A stretch of DNA of 64,000 nucleotides from Streptomyces spiroverticillatus (GTDB lineage: Bacteria > Actinomycetota > Actinomycetes > Streptomycetales > Streptomycetaceae), in contig BMUX01000004.1 in NCBI GenBank assembly GCA_014650415.1, positions 248,001 to 312,000 on the forward strand, written 5' to 3'. Shown piece by piece: positions 38,530 through 47,300 of this stretch. The first letter of the stretch is position 1. Each line of letters opens with the position of its first letter. Made by a program: the position numbers and the translations under genes. The notes beneath the pieces are model-generated. The model worked only from the letters and a program-made list of their open reading frames with translations, was not told where the DNA came from and ran no database searches.

Positions 38530-39981
38530 ATGGTCACCCAGCGGTCGGACCAGGCAGTCGGTGACGCGCCCCGCACACTCAAGCGGGGCGCCCTGGGTGC
38601 CTTCGGCATCCTCTTCTTCGTTCTCTCCGCACAGGCCCCGCTGACCGGCATGGCCGGGGCCGCCCCGATCGCGATAGCCATCGGGAACGGCCCCGGCGTC
38701 CCGGCGGCGTACGCCGTCGCGGGCGGCATCGTGCTCCTGTTCTCCGTCGGGTTCGTCGCGATGGGGCGGTACGTCGTGGACGCGGGCGCGTTCTACACGT
38801 ACATCGGCAAGGGGCTCGGCCGGACCTTCGGCATCGGCAGCGCGGGCGTGGCGCTGCTCGCGTACACCACCATCCAGAGCTCGATGTACGGGCTCTACGG
38901 TGCGACGACGAGCAAGCTCTTCGCGGACTACGCGGGGCTCGAAGTCCCCTGGTGGGTCTGCGCGTTCGTGACGATGGCGATCGTGCAGCTGCTGGGCGTG
39001 CTGGGCATCGAGGTGGGCGCGAAGGTGCTCACCGTCTTCGTGCTCGCCGAGTTCAGCATCCTGCTGGCGTTCGGCATTGTGACGCTGTTCCAGGGCGGCG
39101 GGCCGGAGGGCCTGAACGCGGGCGCCTCCTTCTCGCCGTCCGCGATGCTGGAGGGCGCGCCCGGTGTGGCGCTGGTCTTCGCGCTCGCCTCGATGCTCGG
39201 CTTCGAGGCGACGGCGATCTACGGGGAGGAGGCGCGCGACCCGAAGAAGACGGTGCCGCGTGCCACCTATCTGGCGGTCGCGGTGGTGACCTGCTTCTTC
39301 GCCTTCACCACGTGGATGCTGATCTCCTCGTACGGGGCGTCCAAGAGCGCGGCGGCGGCCGGGGCGGCGCTGGAGGGCGGTGACGGGGCGGCCTTCGTGT
39401 TCGCGCCCGTGGCCGCGCAGTTCGGGGCCTGGACCAACGACGTCCTGCCCTTCCTCCTGGCCACCTCGCTCTTCGCGGGAATCCTCGCCTTCCACAACTC
39501 GGCCAACCGCTACCTCTTCTCGCTGAGCCGCGACGGCCTGCTCCCGCGCAAGCTGTCGGTGCTCAACGAGCGGCAGTCGCCGTGGGCGGCCGGGGTGGTC
39601 CAGACGCTGATGGCGGCGGCGCTCGCGCTGCCGTTCGTGGTGCTGGGCAAGGACCCGGTGCTGACGATGTTCTCCTGGTTCAGCGGGGTCGCGGCCCTGG
39701 CGATCACGTTCCTGTACTTCCTGACCTCGGTCGCGGTGATCGTCTTCTTCCGCCGCACCCGGCAGGACACCCGCCTCTGGAACACGCTGATCGCCCCGCT
39801 GCTCGGGTCGCTCGGCATCGCGGGCACGCTCTTCCTGGTGGTCGACAACTTCCCCACCCTGATCGGCGGGGACGCGTCGACCGCGACCTGGCTGGCGGTG
39901 TCCGTGCCGGCGGCGCTGGTGCTGTGCGCGGGCCTGTCCCGGCTGCCCTACGCGAGGAGGGCGGCCCGGGCGAAGAGCTGA
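38530..39981 (+). CDS. APC-family amino acid/amine permease
   Basis: A 483-aa membrane protein with about twelve hydrophobic segments and the APC-type first helix LGAFGILFFVLSAQAPLTGM. GFEATAIYGEEARDPKKTVP is the family's conserved TM6-loop segment. It should import an amino acid, amine or related compound at the cytoplasmic membrane. It starts 7 bp after the FAH-family gene, so it is in the same operon and probably brings in the pathway substrate (inference). An amine would fit the ligase at the other end of the block. Confidence 0.88.
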   Translation: MVTQRSDQAVGDAPRTLKRGALGAFGILFFVLSAQAPLTGMAGAAPIAIAIGNGPGVPAAYAVAGGIVLLFSVGFVAMGRYVVDAGAFYTYIGKGLGRTFGIGSAGVALLAYTTIQSSMYGLYGATTSKLFADYAGLEVPWWVCAFVTMAIVQLLGVLGIEVGAKVLTVFVLAEFSILLAFGIVTLFQGGGPEGLNAGASFSPSAMLEGAPGVALVFALASMLGFEATAIYGEEARDPKKTVPRATYLAVAVVTCFFAFTTWMLISSYGASKSAAAAGAALEGGDGAAFVFAPVAAQFGAWTNDVLPFLLATSLFAGILAFHNSANRYLFSLSRDGLLPRKLSVLNERQSPWAAGVVQTLMAAALALPFVVLGKDPVLTMFSWFSGVAALAITFLYFLTSVAVIVFFRRTRQDTRLWNTLIAPLLGSLGIAGTLFLVVDNFPTLIGGDASTATWLAVSVPAALVLCAGLSRLPYARRAARAKS

Positions 39982-40041
39982 ACACCCCCTGGTACGTCAC
40001 GTCGGCCGGGCCCCTGACCTGGGGTTCCGGCCGGACGTACA

Positions 40042-40055
40042 ATTTGATGTCGAAC
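40042..40055. promoter_or_regulatory. TTTGA-type operator 3
   Basis: ATTTGA-TG-TCGAAC, same pattern as the sites at 32482, 32602 and 57847. It is 36 bp before the MarR start, which suggests autoregulation. Confidence 0.6.
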
Positions 40056-40091
40056 GACCGATCCGCTAGGTGTGTGTCCGAAGGAGAGCCC

Positions 40092-40667
40092 GTGCCCGGC
40101 CAGCGTTCCATCATCGAGACCGAGAAGCTGGTCGAGTCCAAGCTCGGCGGCATCCCCATCCAGCACGAGCAGATGGCGGTCATCGCCAACATCCACCGTG
40201 CCGCCGCCGCCGTGCGCGGGCACTTCGAGAACTCGGTGCTGCGCGGCTCCGACCTCACCTGGACCGCGTTCGTGGTGCTGTGGGTGGTGTGGATCTGGGG
40301 CGAGCAGGAGACGCGTTACGTCGCCGAGGAGGCCGGAATCTCGAAGGGCACCCTGACCGGCGTGGCCAGAACCCTGGAGGGGCGCGGCCTGGTGCGGCGC
40401 ACCGACCACCCCTCCGACGGACGGCGCGTGCTGCTCAGCCTGACCGACGAGGGCGAGAAGCTGATGCGCCGCGTCTTCCCCGAGCTGAACGCCGAAGAGG
40501 CTTTTGTGGCACAGCAGTTGGACGCCGACGAGTGCAAGAAGACGGCGGACGCGCTGCGCCGGATCGTGGTCCAGGTGGAGGAGCACGGCGAGGAGCGCCG
40601 CCGGGAGCTGCTGAACGGCCAGGAGCCCGCACCGCGCCGCAGCGGCCGCCGGGCCGCGAAGCCGTAA
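40092..40667 (+). CDS. MarR-family transcriptional regulator
   Basis: A 191-aa MarR-type winged-helix repressor. Recognition region TRYVAEEAGISKGTLTGVARTLEGRGLV (about 80-107) followed by the wing RRTDHPSDGRRVLLSLT. The C-terminal tail is Arg-rich. The GTG at 40092 has AAGGAG at 5-bp spacing. It lies at the end of the meta-cleavage operon with its own upstream operator copy. I infer it senses a pathway aromatic acid or amine and controls both this block and the 56286-57773 operon. Confidence 0.9.
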   Translation: MPGQRSIIETEKLVESKLGGIPIQHEQMAVIANIHRAAAAVRGHFENSVLRGSDLTWTAFVVLWVVWIWGEQETRYVAEEAGISKGTLTGVARTLEGRGLVRRTDHPSDGRRVLLSLTDEGEKLMRRVFPELNAEEAFVAQQLDADECKKTADALRRIVVQVEEHGEERRRELLNGQEPAPRRSGRRAAKP

Positions 40668-40689
40668 CTGCTCTGCGGGGCAAGGGCGT

Positions 40690-42174
40690 TCACGCAGCCT
40701 GCCGCACCGGGCCGAACCAGCCGTCGAGCACGTCGGCCAGCCCGCCCTCCCCGGCCCACGCCACGTAGCCGTCGGGGCGCACGAGCACTGCCTCCCAGCC
40801 GAGGGGTTCACTGCTGGAGACTCGTACGGTACGAAGTCCTGCCCGGGTCCCCGCAGGGTGCGCGACGCCCCCGGCGAGGAGAAGCAACGGCTGTGCCTCG
40901 TGGAGGAGTTGGGCGACCGTGACCGGGCCTTCGGCGGTGGTGAAGGCGTGGTTCGGGAGGAAGGTGCCCGTCAGGCCCTGGGACGGGTCCCCGTAGCGGA
41001 TGCCCTGGCCGCTGACGGTGTCGGCCATGTCCCTGACCCGGGCGGGGTCGGCGAGCTGTGCGGTGATCCGTGCGCGCAGGTGGTCGTGCTCGGGGTGCGG
41101 GTTCATGACGGCGGCCTGGGCGCGGGTGTTGTCGACGACCTCCTGGCCGACCGGCCGGCGCTCGCTCGTGTACGTGTCGAGGAGTGCGGCGGGGGCGTCG
41201 CCCCGGGCCACCGCGCCGAGCTTCCAGCCCAGGTTGAAGGCGTCCTGGAGGCCGGTGTTGAGGCCCTGCCCGCCGAGCGGGGCGTGGACGTGCGCGGCGT
41301 CGCCCGCGAGCAGCACCCGGCCGGGTCCGGCCGACCGGTAGGTGTCGGCGAGGCGGGTGAAGTCGCTGAACCGGGACAGGTACGTCGCCCCGCGCATCGG
41401 CACGTCGCGGCCCAGCACCCGGTTCGTCGCCTCGGTCAACTCGGCGAAGGACACGGGCTGTTGGCGATCCGGAAACGGCCTGGTGAAATCATGGACGACG
41501 ACACGGCTGAGTCCGTACGGATTGACGTTGATCAGCGTCGCGCCCTCGGGCCCGTGCGCCCAGCCGCCGGGGGCGGACGCCGGGTCGAGGAGTTCCACCA
41601 GGGCGACGATGCCGCTGAAGGACGGCGGGGTGGTGGTCGCCTGTATACCGGCGGCCTCGCGGACGGTGGAACGGGCCCCGTCGCTGCCGATCAGCCAGTC
41701 GGCGTCGATGCGGGAGCGGGTGCCGTCCTCGGCAAGCGTCTCGACCGTGACGCCGTCGGCATGCTCGGCCAGGCCGGTCACCCGCACCCCGCGCCGGATC
41801 TCGGCGCCCAGTGCACGCGCCCTGGACTCGAAGGCCTCCTCCAGCGCGGACTGCGACTGGTTGAAGATCGGCGGGCCCTCGGCGGTGGGGGTGGTGATCT
41901 CCAGGAGGGGCAGTCCGGCGAAGTGGAAGCCGGTGCGGTGGTGCAGGTCGAGCCGGCCCGGCTCGGGGAGCCGCAGGAAGCCCCGCCGGAGCAGGGACTG
42001 CACGCTGCGGGCGTGCAGGGTGCCGGCTCGTGGGGTGTCCCTGACCTTGAGGTCCTGCTCCAGGACGATCGCTTCGACGTTCTGGAGGGCAAGCTCACAG
42101 GCAAGCATCATGCCGACCGGGCCGCCGCCCGCGACGATCACTCGGGTGCGTTCGGGAAAACGGTCGGTCGGCAT
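40690..42174 (-). CDS. FAD-dependent aromatic monooxygenase (PheA/TfdB type)
   Basis: A 494-aa class A flavin hydroxylase. FAD motifs: VIVAGGGPVGMMLACELAL (Rossmann GxGxxG), WLIGSDGARSTVR (DG motif) and RVLLAGDAAHVHAPLGGQG (GD motif). The C-terminal thioredoxin-like tail matches the family, which includes phenol hydroxylases and polyketide or rifamycin hydroxylases. Substrate is unknown. Start ATG 42174 has AGGAGG upstream. It follows the dehydrogenase gene by 34 bp on the same strand and converges with the MarR gene. Confidence 0.9.
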   Translation of the reverse strand: MPTDRFPERTRVIVAGGGPVGMMLACELALQNVEAIVLEQDLKVRDTPRAGTLHARSVQSLLRRGFLRLPEPGRLDLHHRTGFHFAGLPLLEITTPTAEGPPIFNQSQSALEEAFESRARALGAEIRRGVRVTGLAEHADGVTVETLAEDGTRSRIDADWLIGSDGARSTVREAAGIQATTTPPSFSGIVALVELLDPASAPGGWAHGPEGATLINVNPYGLSRVVVHDFTRPFPDRQQPVSFAELTEATNRVLGRDVPMRGATYLSRFSDFTRLADTYRSAGPGRVLLAGDAAHVHAPLGGQGLNTGLQDAFNLGWKLGAVARGDAPAALLDTYTSERRPVGQEVVDNTRAQAAVMNPHPEHDHLRARITAQLADPARVRDMADTVSGQGIRYGDPSQGLTGTFLPNHAFTTAEGPVTVAQLLHEAQPLLLLAGGVAHPAGTRAGLRTVRVSSSEPLGWEAVLVRPDGYVAWAGEGGLADVLDGWFGPVRQAA

Positions 42175-42208
42175 GCGGGGCCTCCTGGGAGTGGGGGACG
42201 GAAGGGGG

Positions 42209-43141
42209 TCAGTCCTGCGGCTTCACGGAGGCGGAGGCGGAGGCGTCGGAGGCTTCAGCGCCCTCGGTGCCGTCGAAGCTGGCGAAGTACACCGCCGCCA
42301 TGTCCTCCCCGCCGTGTCCCAGCGCGGAGGCGCGGGCGAAGCGGTCGCGGGCGGCTTCGACGCCGTCCAGGCGCAGGCCCGTGCGGCGGGCGGCCTCGGC
42401 GGCGAGGCGGGCGTCCTTCTCCGCGTTGTCGACGCTGAAGCTGGGGGTGAAGTCCCCGGACAGGACGACCCCCGACTTGCCCTGGAAGTAGCCGCTGTCC
42501 AGGGGGCCGCCGGTGACGGCGTCCAGGAAGAGCTTCGGGTCGACGTCGAGGCCCTTGGCGAGGGCGAGGGCCTCGCCGACGCCGTTGGTGAGGGCGACGA
42601 CCCAGGCGTTGAGGACCAGCTTGAGGCGGCTGGACTCGCCCTTCGCGCCGTCCTCGCCGACCCACACGGTGCGCGAGCCGATCACGTCGAAGAGCGGCTG
42701 GACCGTGGGCCGCACGGACTCCGGGCCCGCCGCGAGGATGATCAGCTTGCCGAGTTCGGCGGGCTGGCGGGTGCCCAGCACCGGGGCGTCGACCAGGACG
42801 AGCCCGGTCTCGGCGGCGTACGCGCCGATCGCGTCGATGTCCTCGCCGACAGTGCTGACCTGCACCCAGACCGTGCCCTTCGCCAGCTTGGGGGCGGCGG
42901 CGCGGACGGCTTCCAGGACGCGGGGGCCGTCGTTGAGGACGGTGAGGACGACGTCGGCGCCGTCGACCGCGTCGGCCGGGGTGTCGGCGACGTGCACGCC
43001 GTCGGCGGCCAGGGCGTCGGCCTTGGCCCGGGTGCGGTTCCAGACGCGGACGGTGAAGCCGTCCTTGGCGAGGTTGCGGGCGACGGGGGCGCCGATGATT
43101 CCGGTGCCGAGGACGGCGACGACCGGCCGGGGGGTGGTCAT
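42209..43141 (-). CDS. NAD(P)-dependent beta-hydroxyacid/6-phosphogluconate-type dehydrogenase
   Basis: A 310-aa reductase. N-terminal Rossmann motif VLGTGIIGAPVARNL, then VWNRTRAKADAL typical of the NADP-preferring group. The helical substrate domain contains the KLVLNAW stretch with the expected catalytic Lys and Asn. It may be a beta-hydroxyacid dehydrogenase or an imine reductase-like enzyme. The C-terminus is a low-complexity EASDASASAS tail. It is divergent from a small ArsR-like gene, with an 18-bp palindrome between them. Confidence 0.85.
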   Translation of the reverse strand: MTTPRPVVAVLGTGIIGAPVARNLAKDGFTVRVWNRTRAKADALAADGVHVADTPADAVDGADVVLTVLNDGPRVLEAVRAAAPKLAKGTVWVQVSTVGEDIDAIGAYAAETGLVLVDAPVLGTRQPAELGKLIILAAGPESVRPTVQPLFDVIGSRTVWVGEDGAKGESSRLKLVLNAWVVALTNGVGEALALAKGLDVDPKLFLDAVTGGPLDSGYFQGKSGVVLSGDFTPSFSVDNAEKDARLAAEAARRTGLRLDGVEAARDRFARASALGHGGEDMAAVYFASFDGTEGAEASDASASASVKPQD

Positions 43142-43155
43142 GTCAGACTCCTGCG

Positions 43156-43173
43156 GTTCGAAAATTTTCGTAC
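43156..43173. promoter_or_regulatory. 18-bp palindromic operator
   Basis: GTTCGAAAATTTTCGTAC pairs at 8 of 9 positions, with a perfect 12-bp core CGAAAATTTTCG. It is AT-rich in a GC-rich background and lies 15 bp upstream of the dehydrogenase start, in the divergent region. Likely bound by the small regulator encoded at 43244. Confidence 0.6.
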
Positions 43174-43243
43174 CCCGTCACCATAGAGACCCCCCGGATA
43201 TGCTGGCAACGCCCCCACGTGAACTCCGGATGAAAGGTCACCG

Positions 43244-43561
43244 ATGCCGGTACAGCTCTCCCATCCGCCGTTGACCGATGTCCAACTCGACGCCGTGTAC
43301 GGGGCGTTGGCCGACCGGCACCGGCGGCTCGTGGTGGTCAGGCTGGCCTCGTCGCCGGACGAGGAAGTGCCCTGTACGACCCTGGACGTACCGGGGTCGA
43401 AGTCCACCCGCTCGTACCACTGGAAGGTCCTGCGCGAGGCGGGCCTGATCGTCCAGCGCAGCACGGGCACCGGGATGCTGCTGCGACTGCGCCCCGACTT
43501 CGAGGAGCGCTTCCCGGGACTGCTGGACAGCCTGCTGCGCCTGGAGGGGCCCGGACGGTAG
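43244..43561 (+). CDS. Small ArsR-like winged-helix regulator
   Basis: A 105-aa protein consisting of one winged-helix domain. LDAVYGALADRHRRLVVVRL is the typical first-helix region of ArsR-like regulators, and STRSYHWKVLREAGLIVQRSTGTG is the recognition helix and wing. No metal-binding Cys cluster is seen, so it is probably not a metal sensor. Start ATG 43244 has GAAAGG upstream. It is divergent from the dehydrogenase-monooxygenase pair, which it probably controls. Confidence 0.82.
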   Translation: MPVQLSHPPLTDVQLDAVYGALADRHRRLVVVRLASSPDEEVPCTTLDVPGSKSTRSYHWKVLREAGLIVQRSTGTGMLLRLRPDFEERFPGLLDSLLRLEGPGR

Positions 43562-43580
43562 GGCCAAGGCCAGAGCCCGG

Positions 43581-44171
43581 TCAGGACTCCGGCGGCAGGA
43601 TGCGGTCCACGAGTGCGGCCAGGTCGCCCCGGCCGGAGACCTTGCCGAGCACGCGCAGCCCGTACATCGAGTTGAGCAGGTAGAGCGCGCGGTCGCGGGG
43701 CGGCTCGGCGGACGCGGGCAGCGATCCGTCGCGCACCCCCTGCTCCACGCAGGCCGCCAGCGCCTGCGTCATGCGGTCGAAGGTGTCCCGGACGTGCTGG
43801 GTGACCCGGGCGTCACGGCCGGCCAACTCCATGGCGGAGTTGACCACGAGACACCCCCGGTGGGCGGGATGCTCCGCCGTCTCCTCCTCGACGACGCTCA
43901 TCAGGACCGTACGGATCCGGTCGCGCGCCGGACCCTCGCCCTCTTCGAGGAGGGTCACCAGGCGGGTCGTCCACTCGTCGTCGTATCTCTTGAGCGCAGC
44001 CTGGAACAGGCCGTACTTGCTGTCGAAAGTGTTGTAGAGACTGCCGCGGCCGAGGCCCGTGCTGTCCACCAGGTCCTGGGCCGAAGTGGCTTCGTAGCCC
44101 TTGGCCCAGAAGGTGTCCATGGCCGCGTCCAGTGCTTTGTCGAGGTCGAAGCCCCGGGGGCGAGGTGACAT
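43581..44171 (-). CDS. TetR-family transcriptional regulator
   Basis: A 196-aa TetR repressor. DNA-binding domain at residues 8-55 (ALDAAMDTFWAKGYEATS, then GLGRGSLYNTFDSK); the ligand-binding C-terminal part is helical. The ATG at 44171 begins MSPRPRGFD. It is divergent from the indigoidine-synthetase-type gene, with a TetR-like operator between, so it probably represses that gene. No strong ribosome site is seen upstream. Confidence 0.9.
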   Translation of the reverse strand: MSPRPRGFDLDKALDAAMDTFWAKGYEATSAQDLVDSTGLGRGSLYNTFDSKYGLFQAALKRYDDEWTTRLVTLLEEGEGPARDRIRTVLMSVVEEETAEHPAHRGCLVVNSAMELAGRDARVTQHVRDTFDRMTQALAACVEQGVRDGSLPASAEPPRDRALYLLNSMYGLRVLGKVSGRGDLAALVDRILPPES

Positions 44172-44191
44172 AGCAGCAAGGTTAGCCGTTC

Positions 44192-44207
44192 TGGAACGAT
44201 TGTTAAA
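44192..44207. promoter_or_regulatory. TetR-type operator candidate
   Basis: TGGAACGATTGTTAAA, an imperfect dyad resembling the TGGAACG-N2-CGTTCCA sites bound by many TetR proteins. It is 21 bp before the TetR start and 147 bp before the NRPS start. Confidence 0.45.
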
Positions 44208-44353
44208 CTTCCATTGCGCAGAGTGCAATCGATGCGGGAAGTGTGCTTGTCTCAGTCGCGCAGCTCGCCGCCCACCCGTCCAGCACGGAACAGGGCGCGG
44301 GGGGAGGCCCGGAAGCCGGGCACCGAGAGCGCAACACCACTGGGGAGAACACC

Positions 44354-47300
44354 TTGCCTGGAGCCCATCCCGCCGTACCGGACCGCGACCTCCGCACCGC
44401 CCGCGAGGACCGCGCCGCCCACGCCATCCGCCCCGAGCACGCCTCCTGCCTGCCCGGTCAGCTGGAGCACCAGATCGCACTGCGCCCCGACGAGGTGGCC
44501 GTCGTCAGCGGCGACCAGCACCTCACCTTCCGGGAGCTGGGCCTCGCGAGCGGCCGACTCGCCGCGAAACTCCACCTCTTGGGTGTGGGGACCGACGACT
44601 GCGTCGGCGTCTTCACCGAGCCCTCGCTCGACCTGATGGTCGGGGCCTGGGGCGTCCTCTTCGCCGGGGCCGCCTATCTGCCGCTGTCCCCGGAGTACCC
44701 GGAGGACCGGCTGCGCTACATGATCGAGAACAGCCGCACCACCGTCGTCGTCACCCAGGAGCACCTGCGCGAGCGGCTCGCCGCCGTCGCCCCGGCGGGC
44801 ACCCGCATCGTCACGCCCGACGAGGCCCGGGACGTCTCGACCGCCGACGTGCACCACTGCACGGTGTCCCCCTGGGCTCGGACCCCGCACCCGCAGCCGG
44901 CGGCGCCCGGCCCCCGGCCCGACTCGCTCGCGTACGTCATCTACACCTCGGGCAGCACCGGCCGCCCCAAGGGCGTGATGATCGAGCACCGAAGCGTCGT
45001 CTCGCAGCTGCGCTGGATGCACACGTTCGGTCATCTCGGCAGCCATGTCACGGTGTTGCAGAAGACGCCGATGAGCTTCGACGCCGCGCAGTGGGAGATC
45101 CTCGCACCCGCCACCGGCGCACGGGTCGTCGTCGCCCCGCCGGGCAGCTACCGGGACCCCGAGGCGCTGATCGCCGCGATCAACCGGCACCGGGTGACGA
45201 CCCTTCAGGGCGTGCCGACCCTGCTCCAAGCCCTCCTGGACACCGAGCAGTTCAGCTCCTGCACCTCGCTGCACCGCGTCTTCTCCGGCGGCGAGGCACT
45301 CTCGCGCCGCCTCGCCCGCGCCCTGCTGACGGCGCTGCCGAACGCCTCGCTGGTCAATCTGTACGGGCCCACCGAGACCACCATCAACGCCACCGCCAAC
45401 CTGGTCGACCCCGACTCGCTGGACGACCCGACGGAGGGCAACGGAACCGTCCCCATCGGGGTCCCCGTCGACAACACCCAGTGCTTCATCCTGGACGAGG
45501 AGCGCCGCCCGGTCGGCATCGGCACGACCGGCGAACTCTACATAGGCGGCGTTCAGTTGGCACGCGGCTACCTGCACCGCCCGGACCTCACCGAGGAACG
45601 CTTCGTCCCCTCGCCCTTCGTCCCCACCGAGCGCCTCTACCGCACCGGCGACCTCGCCCACTGGAACCCGGACGGCACCATCACCTGCCTCGGCCGGGCC
45701 GACAACCAGGTCAAACTGCGCGGCTACCGCGTGGAGTTGGACGAGATCACGGTCGCGATCGAGGAGCACACCTGGGTGCGCAGGGCGGCGGCCGTGGTCA
45801 CGGACGACGCCCGCACCGGTTTCCAGAACCTGGTGGCCGTGGTCGAGCTGAACCCGCGCGAGGCGGCCCTGATGGACCAGGGCAACCACGGCGGCCACCA
45901 CCAGTCCAAGGCCAGCAAACTCCAGGTCAAGGCGCAGCTCTCGCACGCCGGAGTGCGCGACGCGGTCGACCTGCTCGGCCGCCCGGCACTGGAGCTGCCG
46001 GGTCGTGACGGCACCGAGCGCCAGCGCCGGGAGACCTTCGCCCGCAAGACGTACCGCTTCTACGACGGCGGCGAGGTCACCCGCGAGGACCTGCTGAAGC
46101 TGCTCGCGCCGCGCACTCCGGCCGCCGCCCCCGGACGCGACCTGTCGGAGCTGTCGGTCGACCAACTCGGCGACGTACTGCGCTGGTTCGGCCCCTTCCG
46201 GAGCACGGAGCGGCTGCTGCCGAAGTACGCGTACGCCTCCCCCGGTGCGCTGTACGCGACCCAGCTCTACCTGGAGACCACCGGCTTCGCGGGCATCGAG
46301 GACGGCATCCACTACCACCACCCCGTCGACCACACCCTGGTCCGGATCGCGGGCCCCTCGGGGCTCCTCCCCGACACCGGGGGCACCGCGCTCCGCCTGC
46401 ACTTCCTCGGCAAGGACAAGGCGATCCAGCCGGTCTACGCCAACAACATCCGCGAGGTCCTGGAGTTCGAGACGGGCCACATGCTGGGCGTCTTCGAGGA
46501 GGTGCTCCCGGAGTACGGGCTGACCGTGCGGCCGACCGGGTTGCTGCCCGGGGTGAAGGACCTGCTCGGGGTGCCCGAGGAGGACCACTACCTGGGCACC
46601 TTCGAGATCGTCCGCGCGGACGGCACTCCGGCCGACGATCCGACGGAGATCTATGTGCAGGCCCATCCGGGGCGGGTGGCCGGTCTGACTGAGGGTCACT
46701 ACCGTTATGGGGAAGGCGAGTTGATCCCTCTCTCCCCCGACCTCGTGCAGCGCAAGCACGTCATCGCCATCAACCAGAGCGTGTACGACCGGGCCTCGTT
46801 CGGCATCGCCGCCGTCAGCCGCGCCGCCGAACCCTGGCTCTCGTACATCGCGATGGGCACCAAGCTCCACCACCTCCAGCGCAACGGACTGGCCCTCGGC
46901 TTCATGTCGGCGGGCTACAGCTCCGAGTCCGGCAACCCGCTGCCCGCCTCCCGCCGCATCGACGAGATCCTCGCGGCACAGGGCGTCGAGCGCGGCCCGT
47001 CGTACTTCTTCCTCGGCGGGCGGGTCAGCGAGGAGCAGATCCGCAGCGAGGGCATGTACGAGGACTCGGTGCACTCCAAGGGCCCCGCCGAGATCATCAA
47101 GGACGAGCTGGCGACCCTGCTGCCCGACTACATGATCCCCAACCGGGTCCTGGTCCTGGACAGCCTGCCGCTCACCGCCAACGGCAAGGTCGACGCGAAG
47201 GCCCTGGCCGCCGACGAGACGGTGCGCGCGGCGGGCAGCGACGCGCCGTACGTCGCCCCGGAGACCGAGCACGAGAAGTGGCTCGCCGAGGCGTGGGGCA

